A stretch of DNA of 64,000 nt, taken from assembly GCF_048771995.1 (NCBI RefSeq), contig NC_133030.1, positions 13,656,001 through 13,720,000 of the forward strand. The letters are read 5' to 3'. Under the pieces are notes generated by a model. The model was not told the origin of the DNA and searched no databases. It was given only the letters and a program-made list of their open reading frames with translations. Source of the DNA: Taeniopygia guttata (taxonomy: Eukaryota; Chordata; Aves; Passeriformes; Estrildidae). The translations under genes were made by a program, and so were the position numbers. Each line of letters starts with the position of its first letter. The first letter of the stretch is position 1. Positions 48,601 through 57,607 of this stretch are shown here, one piece after another.

Positions 48601-51600
48601 GCCTAACATCACTGTTTGCCACAAACAGAACAGTTACCTCTTGTAGGACTTCATTTGCAAGGAAACGGCTGTCACCTTCTTCCACCTGGGGACTAGAGAC
48701 TCGAGTAACATGGCCCAGGTCACCTGCAAGGAGAAAAGAAAGTTACTTTTCAGAAGACAACGAGATGATGTGATTCTTTTGCACGTAAGTGTGCTGTTTC
48801 TCACCTATTTTAAATATGACTCTATCAGATGACCAGTCATCATCATCGCCTTCCTCTAGAGTTATATTGGGGACTGATGTTCTAGATATGAAAATGTTAC
48901 CTGAAAAAGAGCAGAATTGTTAAAAGAAACATTTCTATACCATTTCTACTTGACCTAGTTTCACTACAGTTTGCTTTAGCCACGCAGAAGTTTTATTTGT
49001 ATATAAACCCTGTTCAAAGGGTGAGAAGCTATAACTGATTCGCTGTGGTCCCTCTGCTGGGAAGGCAGCCAAGAGTTATGCAAGTACAGTCAATTACACA
49101 AAAAGGACCCAAGATAAACTCAACAGTTTAGGTCTGCCGGCCAATTTTATAACTGACATCTTTGTGCTCCTATTCAGAGCTTCAGGGAAGAATTTGCAGT
49201 TAGTAAGGTGTGGTTAACTGTTCATTTTTCTACAGCAGATTAAATGAACTGAGCAAATTGTCAATAGAGAGTAAAGTAGTTACAAACTTACTAGGTTTGA
49301 TATCCATGTGTACCAGGGACATTGAATGAATGTACTTTAAACCTCGAGCCACTTGAAGCAGCAAGTCCTTCAGTTCTGGTTCAGTAAAGTAACGCATATT
49401 CCTGTAATTTTCACTTATGGCATCTGCTAAACTGCCACCTGAAACACCATTTAAAAAAAAAAAAAAACAAGTTATTTTTTTACATCAAACAGCTGACAAA
49501 GTAACAACAACTTGCTCCCAAAATTAAGTGAATATATCACAAAGAACTTGCTGGCAACATACACCAAGCATAAAGTATAGTGCTATATGTTCTTTTTAGT
49601 CATATAACAATATAATAAAGTTCTTTTCTCCTGCAGTTGTCCCACTAACAGGGTATCAGCACAAGGAAAAGGGCTCTCTCTCTTAAAAATCTCTGTCAGG
49701 GCATTAACAATAGCAAAATGCTTCAGAAATCAAGTTTAATCTCTTTTTTAATGGAAACTCCAGCAATTTTCTCTATTCCAGCTTGTACTACTGTACAGAA
49801 GAAAGAACAGTTCTTCTGCTCACAAACACCTCATAGTACTTCCAGTATGCTTGAACATGCATGATTTGGTCTGCAACTTTGCAAAGTTTTTGCTTCATCT
49901 ATTGGATATACCTTTTCCAGAAAGGAGTATCAGTCACTCGAGAGAAAGACAGCATGAGCTATGAGTATGGTAATCAGTTCCTAACCAGTGTTAAGAGCTT
50001 GTAGACACCTGTACATCTTCTTTACTTACCATTGCAATATTCATTCTGTATAAGCATGTGATCATCTTCTGCCCATGCAGAGTAGTACCTCACTACATGA
50101 GAATGCTGTCCCAGAACCGCATGTGCATAGACCTCTCTTAAAGCATTCTGCCTGTTAGTCACAAAAAACAACAGCACAAATGAGTATTGCGAGGTGAAAT
50201 TAGTACCAGTTCTTATTACAGTAAGTATTTCTAATTAAAATCTTCCTATTCAATTCGGTGGTACCCTAAGCTGGATTTGTACTTATGTCCAACCAGCTAA
50301 AATAATTTACACTGTATTAAAAAACCTTATATATGGAACATCAAAAACACAGTTTGTTGTGGGAGCCATATTTCTATTACATACTTGCCAACCAGAAGCA
50401 ATAGCAAACTCTGAGATGCATGACTGAAGTTCTAGGGAAATGCTCATAATCCAAGGGTTTGACTGAACTCAACAACCCCTAGATTGTAAGCCTGGTATGA
50501 AATTTTGTGCAATTCAGACTTGTGGGGTTTATACTGTAACTGCTTGAAGCGCGGGGAAAGGTTCTGAATCACAAGCTCATTCACAAATGCCAAAAAATAC
50601 CCCCAAACTGACTGAACTCATCTGCATGTCACTCAAGCTGACAAGGATGAGGACTCATTTGGGAATAGTGCCTTCCTTCATCTCTCCAAGAATCACCTTT
50701 GCAAGGAAGGGTTGTTCCCCCTTTGAGAACAATCTGTTTCCACATAGAACACTGGGACAAACACCCAGCAGGAGAGAGACCAATCAGCCTTTCTCCCCAC
50801 TATTGCATAGTGTCTGGGGAGTGGGTGGGGAAGAAAAAAAATCAATTGGCTTCAAAATTGTATCTATTTTACATTTAATTCACATTTGTTTTATACTTTC
50901 CTCTTCAATGCCTCCTCTAGACACCAACACAAAGAGCCATGTGAAGAAGAAACACCAAGAGAAGACTTTTTAAGTTTTAAGAACAAGAAGTACTCACTCG
51001 TCCACTGAGCCAGCCAGGGGTTTCTTGGATCGTTTTATTGCATAGATGCAGCCATCCAGCCTCTTCACACACTTAAACACAGAGCCAAATTCACCAGACC
51101 CAATCTTCTCCAGTTCATGGAACTCAGTTTCATACCGGGACTTCATATTACTTTCTGTTATTGTTATCCTCTGCAAAGATTACCAAGGAAAATATTTAGA
51201 TCTGCAGATATACAAACTGCTGAAATTAGTATCAAGGTTTAAAGATTAAGTACCTTAGCAGGTCTCATGGTCTCCTCTTCTTGCTCTCCATCACTTGGTT
51301 CCATGTCCTCTCCACAAGAGCTGAAATTCACACCAGAAATAACATGGTTCAAGTAAACTTTAAACTGAAGCCCAGAAACTGTTGAATTTTTCTGAGATCT
51401 AGTTCTCCTATTCTATCTAATTTTAGTTAGCTAATTGAACACTAGACATCTGTAAACACAAACATATAAAATTACCATGCTAATATCTTTGTCATTTCTT
51501 TCTTCATGTTTCACACTTGTATTTAATGCATTTTTTTCCTTCTGAAGAAAAGACTCTGTATGGCCCATTCCATGAGGGGAAAAAAGACCAGCACACAGCT

Positions 51601-54519
51601 TAGTCTACCCTCTCTGTACAGTAATCAAAAGATCTAGTGCTAAATGATTATTTCATTATATCATGCCTCTTGAAGCACATACTTTAAGAGCTGTATTATA
51701 CATTACTAAAAACCTGCAAGCAAAAATACTTTCTCAGAAGCAATTTGTAACAAAATTTTTTCAGCCAAAAGTAGTTCTAAACACAAGTTTAACAAAGGAA
51801 GGTACAAATCACTCACTCATTCCAGTGTATTCTCTTCCTCCTACGACATTTGCCTTCAGAGTTGTGAAGGAACATGGAATCGGGAGTGAAGGGATTGATG
51901 TTCACATGAGGTGTTTGTCTAAAATCTTCTTGCTTCTCTGATTTCCCAACATTCATAAACAGCGAGCCCCCTCGAAGTTTGACTGAGCTGGAGCCTAAAC
52001 CTTGTGCTTTAGAAAGCAAACTCTGTATTTAAAAAAAAGAAACAAAACCAAAACATTTATAGTCACTTACAGCCTTGATATTACCTTAGACATTAAACAG
52101 TCAGGTTGTGCCTGAAGCCATCATTACAGTATTGCCTAATTAAAGTTAGCATCAGTTGTTTAAATACCTGTGTTTCCATCAAAAAGAGTTTCTAAGAAAC
52201 TACTATGCTTTGTACTCTACACAGAAACAGTTCAAGCAAATATTAACATTATTTTTAAAAGATAGCAAAGACGATGATGAGAGTAATCTTTTTCTATCTT
52301 TAATAATTTCATCACCTAAACTTCTTGGACAAATACTTGTCCATTAAATGAACACAGATAAAATTTAAGGACAATCCTGTACTGTATCACCATGATTTGC
52401 CCATGCATAATGTTGAAGCTAGATCAGACATGGAACGATCTTTGGTTTCGACAAACTTAGGTGACAATCTTCAAAAAATAGCAAATACAACATTTAATAT
52501 TGACGCACTGGTGCGTTTTCCTGAGCCTACAAAAAACGGTCCAAGAATTAGCAGCATGGCTGCACTGTCATTTAAATATCCAAAACTGATCTTCTGGGTG
52601 GCATTTGCATCTTCCAGGCACATAACAAAACCTCTCCCAGCTACACTGAAAAGTCTGCACCTGCATCTCCTTCATCCTGGTGAGGATGGAAACGACTGGA
52701 TCACAAGCAGGAGCATCACCTTATCCTAACAACAAAATAAAGATCTGACAGGACTGAAGCCTAAACCACCACAGGGAAGAACAGTCAGTATATGGGAATC
52801 TCGTCTGAACCAACTGATCCTTCCAAAGACAATCTATGTAGAATTTGGCCACCTAATTTAAGAAGCCCATTGAACTGCTGTGTTAAGAACTTGTTTTTAG
52901 TATCACATTCCACAAAACTTTTTCAGCTCTGAAGCATCTCTCCCCGACAAGATGTAAAAACATCACCAATTTTACCTTTTACAAACTTGTACCACTGATT
53001 TTTACCAGTGAAACCTCAGTGGAGATGGAAGCTGTAGAAAACCAATTAAGAAGGAAGCCTGCCTCGCACCTTAAGTCAGTTGTTTTCCATCTATAGTCTA
53101 TAGACCCCTGGGAGATTATCCCCGGGGATTATCCCAGGATTACTTCTAAAGGGCTACATGAAAAGTAATGAAGAAAGGAAGCCAATTATCACTAGATTTA
53201 AATTCACTATACGAGATTTTACACAGCATCGAGTTCAAAAGCCGAAACGCCTTCCAAAAGTCTGTTATTGACAGAGTTAAGAGCTACCCATCTCTCCATC
53301 TAAACTTTGGACTCCATCAGCATCGACTGCTCAAACAGCGTTTCGCGTTTGATGCAGGAGTGCAGCCGCTGAAGCAGCGCTGGCACACGGCAGGATCACA
53401 GCAGAACCCGTCAGGCTGGACAAGCCTCTGAGATCATGGGGCACAGCTCATCACCCAACACCGCCGTGTTCTCCAGCCCACGGCACCGAGTGCCAGCTCC
53501 AGTCTTTCCTTAAACACCTCCAGGGACGGTGACTCCACCACTTCCCAAGTGATTCCACCATCCATTCCGATGACAAATCACCTTACATGTGAAGAAATTC
53601 CTTCTAGGAAATGCCAGCTCACCGCAGGATCACACCCCAAGCCGAGCTTTAACTTTTGGGCTACGCCCCTACCAACGCCCACTCCACACTCCAGCACTTA
53701 CTCTAGGAGTTTTAATACTCTACACTCACACTTTTCAAATACGCGTTCCACAAAACACTGCCAAACTCGGAAAACTTTTTTGTTTCTGTATGACTAACAC
53801 CTAAGCAAGCGGCTCGCCCCGTGCCCGTGTCCCGTCGGGAGGCGGGGCCGCCGGAACCCGCCCCGCCGCGGCCGGAGCCCCCGGCGCGGTCCCGAGCGGC
53901 GCCCCCGCCGTTACATAACGGCCCGGCCGGGCCCGACCCCCACCCCGCCCGGGCTCACCTTGGGCGTGTGCGGCGTGTCGAACAGCCGCAGCTTGCGCAG
54001 GGTCTTGTGCGGCGGCGTGCCCGGGTAGTCGGGCAGCGGCGAGCCGGGCTCCTCGCCCCGCGCCTCCCGGTACCCGCCGGCCGCCGAGTGCGGCGGGGAG
54101 CGCTCGCAGCAGCGCCGGCCCTTGTGCGGGGCCAGCGGAGAGGGCGAGTCGAGCAGGAAATAGGCTCCGGGCGACTTGACCGGCGAGGAGCCGAAGCCTT
54201 CCTCTTCCCACGAGTCCCCCTCCTCCGGCAGCGGCGCCGCCGCCGGCTCCATCTCCTCCTCCTCCTCCAGCAGGGGCGGGTCGCTCCGCGCCGGGGTGCG
54301 CGCGGCCGAGAGCGGCGAGTCCGCCTCCTGGAACGCCGAGTCCTCGCCGGTGCTGTTGGCGCTGCCGCTGCCGCAGCCTTCCTCCTCCTCCTCTTCCTCC
54401 TCCTCCTCGCAGTCGCTGTGGCCGCTCAGGAACAGCAGCTTCTGCCGGATCGGGGCCGCCGCCCGCCGGGCCGAGACGCGCCGCGGCGGCGCCGCCCGCT
54501 GCAGGCTGAGGAAGCTCAT
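45537..54519 (-). CDS. WEE1: WEE1 G2 checkpoint kinase (complete, 11 coding exons)
   Basis: Coding segments are 54519-53959, 52022-51817, 51320-51254, 51170-50998, 50151-50030, 49438-49292, 48900-48805, 48723-48638, 48539-48369, 48277-48132 and 45687-45537. They total 1926 nt: 641 residues plus TGA, against 646 in human. WEE1 phosphorylates the inhibitory tyrosine of CDK1 in the nucleus and so delays mitosis. Visible parts: a Glu tract at 38-47, a GEDSAF degron region near 58-63, an [12 protein letters not shown] motif ending near 117, a cyclin-binding-like RKLRLF near 175-180, glycine loop IGSGEFGSV (301-309), catalytic Lys 324, HMDIKPSN (420-427, Asp 422) in place of HRD, and DLG (459-461) in place of DFG. 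Both variants are normal for Wee1 kinases. It ends SLSLTIY like the human protein. The start has a near-ideal context (GCCACCATGA). Confidence 0.98.
45688..48131 (-). other. WEE1: WEE1 intron 10
   Basis: 2.4 kb, the longest WEE1 intron. It is AT-rich with no recognisable repeat or gene. Confidence 0.9.
48132..48277 (-). CDS. WEE1: WEE1 coding exon 10, end of kinase domain (residues 544-591)
   Basis: 146 nt with acceptor CCCAAG and donor CAAAA|GTAAGT. It encodes [20 protein letters not shown] and a C-terminal helix ([18 protein letters not shown]). Confidence 0.97.
48369..48539 (-). CDS. WEE1: WEE1 coding exon 9, kinase C-lobe (residues 487-543)
   Basis: 171 nt with acceptor TTTCAAG and donor AAA|GTAAGA, phase 0. 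It encodes [20 protein letters not shown] and [20 protein letters not shown]. Confidence 0.98.
48638..48723 (-). CDS. WEE1: WEE1 coding exon 8, activation segment (residues 458-486)
   Basis: 86 nt with acceptor TTGCAG and donor GAG|GTAACT. It encodes the [20 protein letters not shown] activation segment. Confidence 0.97.
48805..48900 (-). CDS. WEE1: WEE1 coding exon 7 (residues 426-457)
   Basis: 96 nt with acceptor TTTTCAG and donor ATAG|GTGAGA. It encodes [20 protein letters not shown] then [11 protein letters not shown], the loop between the catalytic loop and the DLG motif. Confidence 0.97.
48901..49291 (-). other. WEE1: WEE1 intron 6
   Basis: 391 bp with nothing recognisable. The neighbouring introns 3, 7, 8 and 9 are only 81-98 bp. 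Confidence 0.9.
49292..49438 (-). CDS. WEE1: WEE1 coding exon 6, kinase C-lobe with catalytic loop (residues 377-425)
   Basis: 147 nt with acceptor TTTCAG and donor CCTA|GTAAGT. It ends in the catalytic loop VHMDIKP. The serine codon after it is split across the intron. Confidence 0.97.
49439..50029 (-). other. WEE1: WEE1 intron 5
   Basis: 591 bp with an A-rich run near 49453-49467. Nothing else seen. Confidence 0.9.
50030..50151 (-). CDS. WEE1: WEE1 coding exon 5, kinase N-lobe and hinge (residues 336-376)
   Basis: 122 nt with acceptor CTAACAG and donor AATG|GTAAGT. It encodes [20 protein letters not shown], then [10 protein letters not shown] and the hinge NEYCN. Confidence 0.97.
50152..50997 (-). 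other. WEE1: WEE1 intron 4
   Basis: 846 bp. A plus-strand open frame at 50587-50973 matches nothing recognisable and is probably chance. Confidence 0.9.
50998..51170 (-). CDS. WEE1: WEE1 coding exon 4, kinase N-lobe (residues 279-335)
   Basis: 173 nt with acceptor TTTGCAG and donor GA|GTGAGT. It contains the glycine loop IGSGEFGSV and the catalytic lysine in YAIKRSKK. Confidence 0.98.
51254..51320 (-). CDS. WEE1: WEE1 coding exon 3 (residues 256-278)
   Basis: 67 nt with acceptor TTTCAG and donor AAG|GTACTT. It encodes [20 protein letters not shown] then AK, the acidic linker before the kinase domain. It differs most from human in the middle. Confidence 0.95.
51321..51816 (-). other. WEE1: WEE1 intron 2
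   Basis: 496 bp, AT-rich, with nothing recognisable. Confidence 0.9.
51817..52022 (-). CDS. WEE1: WEE1 coding exon 2 (residues 188-255)
   Basis: 206 nt with acceptor AATACAG and donor GA|GTGAGT, ending in phase 2. It encodes [36 protein letters not shown] and the basic [10 protein letters not shown] segment. Confidence 0.97.
52023..53958 (-). other. WEE1: WEE1 intron 1
   Basis: 1.9 kb. It contains an antisense CR1 tail (53393-53615) and a stretch near 53085-53170 that resembles an old interspersed repeat. The end nearest exon 1 is CpG island. Confidence 0.9.
53393..53615 (-). mobile_element. CR1 LINE 3'-end fragment
   Basis: The plus strand shows the reversed CR1 tail: CAGGCTGGACAAGCCTCTGA, GATCATGGGGCACAGCTCAT, GTGCCAGCTCCAGTCTTTCC, TTAAACACCTCCAGGGACGG, GACTCCACCACTTCCC and then a diverged end. 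It lies in the sense of WEE1, within intron 1. Confidence 0.8.
53959..54519 (-). CDS. WEE1: WEE1 coding exon 1, N-terminal regulatory region (residues 1-187)
   Basis: 561 nt, very GC-rich, donor AAG|GTGAGC. It begins [14 protein letters not shown] and carries the ten-residue Glu tract, [29 protein letters not shown] and finally [20 protein letters not shown]. These match the human phospho-degron and proline-directed sites, while the sequence between them is poorly conserved. Large plus-strand open frames over this exon are antisense shadows. Confidence 0.97.
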
Positions 54520-54656
54520 GGTGGCCGCTCCGCCCGTGCCGCTCCCGCTGCGCTGCCGGCGCTCCGCCCGCGTGCGGTGCCGGTTCGGCTCGAGCTGCCC
54601 AGGAACGGTCCCGCCGCGCGCCGTTCGGACTCCGCGGCTTTCCCGCGACCGTTGGT

Positions 54657-54662
54657 CACGTG
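54657..54662. promoter_or_regulatory. WEE1: Proximal E-box CACGTG of WEE1
   Basis: A palindromic CACGTG 138 bp upstream of the start codon. In mouse, CLOCK-BMAL1 acts through CACGTG E-boxes in the Wee1 promoter. Its role here is an inference. Confidence 0.6.
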
Positions 54663-54675
54663 CGGCGCACGCCGG

Positions 54676-54680
54676 CCAAT
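54676..54680 (+). promoter_or_regulatory. WEE1: CCAAT box (inverted relative to WEE1)
   Basis: CCAAT on the plus strand (GGCCAATCGC). CCAAT boxes near CHR/E2F sites are typical of cell-cycle promoters bound by NF-Y. Confidence 0.5.
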
Positions 54681-54697
54681 CGCACCCGCCCACCAGG

Positions 54698-54703
54698 TTT
54701 GAA
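54698..54703 (+). promoter_or_regulatory. WEE1: CHR-like TTTGAA
   Basis: TTTGAA lies 18 bp from the CCAAT box. The hexamer is short and reads inverted relative to WEE1, so support comes only from its company. Confidence 0.35.
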
Positions 54704-54741
54704 CACACGGCGCGCGGGGGCGGGGCCGCGTCACGAGCCGC

Positions 54742-54749
54742 TTTGGCGC
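54742..54749 (+). promoter_or_regulatory. WEE1: E2F-like site TTTGGCGC
   Basis: TTTGGCGC fits the E2F consensus TTTSGCGC and lies about 220 bp upstream of the start codon, close to the CHR-like and CCAAT motifs. Confidence 0.5.
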
Positions 54750-54828
54750 GAGCGGGGGGGCCGGGCCGGGCCGGGGCCCCGCCCCGAGGCGGCCGCGCGG
54801 ACGTGTCCGCCCGTGAGGTGCGCGCCCG

Positions 54829-54839
54829 GCGCCATTTTA
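54829..54839 (-). promoter_or_regulatory. WEE1: YY1-like site
   Basis: The minus strand reads AAAATGGCGCC, matching the AANATGGCG core of YY1 sites, which often lie at CpG-island starts. Confidence 0.4.
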
Positions 54840-55193
54840 GCCCCGGGGCGGCCCCGCCCGGGCAGCGGGAACCGCCTGGAGACGGCGTTCGGGGAGCGCC
54901 GGGATCACCGCGGGGACAGCGCCCTGCCCCGCCCGGGCAGCTCCGGGGACAGCGCCCGGCGAGCCTGGGGACGCCGCGCCGCCCTGCGGGACTGCCGCTC
55001 CCGCTCCCCTGCAACGTGGTCTTGCTCCCGTAGAGTTGCTGGAACTGAGCGCGCAAGAATGTCCATAATAATAATACAGCATTTAATATATGATAACAAT
55101 AATAATAACATCAGCACCTTGTGCGCCAGCTAAAGACCGTGTTTCCTTTTCTAAGCGCGGCCAGACGATTCCCGCATTTCCAATAACGGGACG

Positions 55194-55199
55194 CACGTG
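55194..55199. promoter_or_regulatory. WEE1: Distal E-box CACGTG of WEE1
   Basis: A second perfect CACGTG, about 675 bp upstream of the start codon, close to a CCAAT at 55180-55184. Confidence 0.5.
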
Positions 55200-56276
55200 G
55201 TTTAAAGGGCTGCGGCCGCCGCGCTGCCCGTGCCGTTCACTCCCGTAGGACACTGCAGACGGACTCGGTCCCAGCACAGCCAAGGCCACGCATGGTGGAT
55301 GCTGTGCATCAGGCGTGTCTCCCTCCAGGTGCCACCACTTTGCCTCGTGGTTTGGTTTTCTGTCTGATTACCCCCAACAGATAAACCCGTCACTCTCTTC
55401 TGAACCAAATCACTTTAAAACGAGCCCCTTGGGTAGCAGAGCCCATGTAAAAACAGGTTGTTTTCCAGACACGGGAGCCCCGGAGAGCCCAAAGCACGCA
55501 GCTGGGTCCGCCCGTTGAGCCCCAGGCACGCCGAGCGTTCCCGGGACGCGCAGGAGCGCCAGGACCCGTTCAGCTCTCGCAGCTGTGCGCACCGAGGTGC
55601 TCGGCACAGCCCCTCTCCGGCTCCTCCGCACAGCTCGCCCTCCTCGCCCGGCAGGCAAGCCTCATGCGCTGCCCCCGGCACACTCCTAGGCAGCAGAACC
55701 TCGGACGCACAGCGATCTCAGTGTTCCCTGTTGCACTTCTGGCAATTCCAAATTCTTTAACCTCTTCTGCCTGAAAATACCATTTCTCTGCAGAGAGCTG
55801 TCCTGGTTTTAGGACAAGCAGTGATGAGCCACAGGAACACAAGTTTTGAGATTTGCATTTTGGAGAAAACTGAAAACAGGTTTCAGAAAACTGAAAGTAG
55901 CCAACATAACCTATGAAAATGGGACAGAGATAGGGCTACATCAAGTCCAGTATAAGCACACTTGGTGTGCAATAATTTAGAACCACAATAACATCCCATT
56001 AAAATTAGTCATTTCCTAAAATGCGATGCTCTGTATACAAAGTACTAACTGAAGCATTTAAGTTTTAGATCAGATTATGTAAGAGGTTATTTAAAAATAC
56101 AATCTCCACCACCTCTTTCTCCATTCAGAGCTCACAGAGGAAGATGCAAAGCAATTCTTATAAAGTGACTCAAAACTACCCAGCCACTGTCTGTGGCTTG
56201 CTTCAGTCATAAATGAAGTAATGAAGTTTCATTTTCTTTGAAAAAGTTTAAAGACTGTAAGCATTCAGTAAGTTCT

Positions 56277-56297
56277 CCCCCCCCTCCCCCCCCCCCC
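56277..56297. repeat. Poly(C) tract
   Basis: Eight C, one T, then twelve C on the plus strand. Confidence 0.95.
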
Positions 56298-57607
56298 AAT
56301 GTTTGCAGCTTCCTTCCCAAACTCAACCGAATATAGCTCATGCTTTCTGGAGTCTACAGACACAGGTATTTGGTGACAGCAAAGTGACAAATTGAAGTTC
56401 AGAAGCTCTGTTGTAATTGAGTTTAACAAATGAGTTACTAATCGCTGGACCAGTTTAGTGGGACAAAATCAAGTGGTACAACTCAGAGTTGTACAGAGAA
56501 AAAAGTATTTCTGAAGAGAAAACAGGAGAAGAAAGAAGAAATAAGGAAACAACAGTAACACAATACTTTTAAAACAAGGTTTATTTGGAATCTGAAAGCA
56601 ATTAAGAAAGGGAAGTAGTGAATAAATACGTAGGTAACAAAATGCACAGCTGCTATGTAAGAGTTCGCAGGCTCTGTGTATGTGCTGCTCTGAACTTGCA
56701 CCCGTTTTTCTTTTGCTGTAGTCTGACAGGACCATGAACAGTTGTGTTGAAGAGATGACTTTTGCCCAGACTGAGAGTGGAACTCTGCTCCCCTCTCCCC
56801 TGTGACACCTGTAATAATCATGAGGAGCCCCAGGAGCAGCCTGGCTAAAGAGCCCCACAGAGCCAATTCCCTCCCAGAGAGCAATGGACATCACCACAGG
56901 AGGAAGCAGCTGAGTGAGGAGGAGCTCTGCAGGCCTCCACTGTGCCACACTCTCTAAGCCAAAACATCCCAAATTCTCTGAAACTTATTAAATTGCACTT
57001 TTGAACTGCTACAGATCTTGCAGACTCAAGCCCTGATTCTTCCAATAGATGTAACAGCACACAAACTGATGTCTAGGCAGTGCCTGACTGATATTCCTAC
57101 AAATTTGAGTGGTTTAACGGTTTTCAGGATATACATTTGCAACATTGATTCTTTTCCTTCTTATAATACTTGTTTTTAAGCTGCACTGAGGATTTTGCTA
57201 CTAGAAGTATTTATCTATCTGTGAGCAGTACAGACTCACAGGCAAACAGCTGCTTTTAACTAGGAGCTTTCAAGCCCAAGGAAACCATTGTTTCCAACTT
57301 CTGTGGGTAGCAGGGGAAGTCAAATAAAAATGGGGAAGAAAGCAAACAATGGCCAATTTGTCTGGCTGTCAGAACTGCCAGAGAAGTGGCATTGCCATCT
57401 TGTCAGGATTCCTGCATTTGCAAGCTCATCTGGAATCCTCCAAAACCACTTCCATCAAATTGGAAGAGTTCTGCCAAAATCTGGCTGAAACCCATTCTAC
57501 ATCAGCCAGCATAATTCACCTTATCAGGGGAGGTGTAAATGGAGTGAAAGAGCAGAAGAGGAAGAAGGTAAAGCTGCTTTTATGAAAAACAGAAACACTA
57601 CAGGCAC

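Larger units (their letters stand above)
53800..55060 (-). promoter_or_regulatory. WEE1: WEE1 CpG-island promoter
   Basis: GC- and CpG-dense DNA over exon 1 and the upstream 0.5 kb. Less dense GC-rich patches continue to about 55700. The segment 54650-54840 groups CACGTG, CCAAT, CHR-like, E2F-like and YY1-like motifs. I cannot place the start site exactly. Confidence 0.85.

Noticed and set aside
50587-50973. 128-codon plus-strand open frame in WEE1 intron 4
   Set aside because: Antisense to WEE1, no homology recognised, ordinary intron composition.
53085-53170. Sequence with TAGACCCCTGGGAGATTATC and ACTTCTAAAGGGCTACATGA
   Set aside because: It resembles the end of an ancient DNA transposon or other old repeat, but I cannot name the family or set boundaries.
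53821-55033. Plus-strand open frames of 293 and 285 codons
   Set aside because: They are antisense to WEE1 exon 1 and its promoter. GC-rich DNA has few stops, and the WEE1 frame is the one that matches a known protein.
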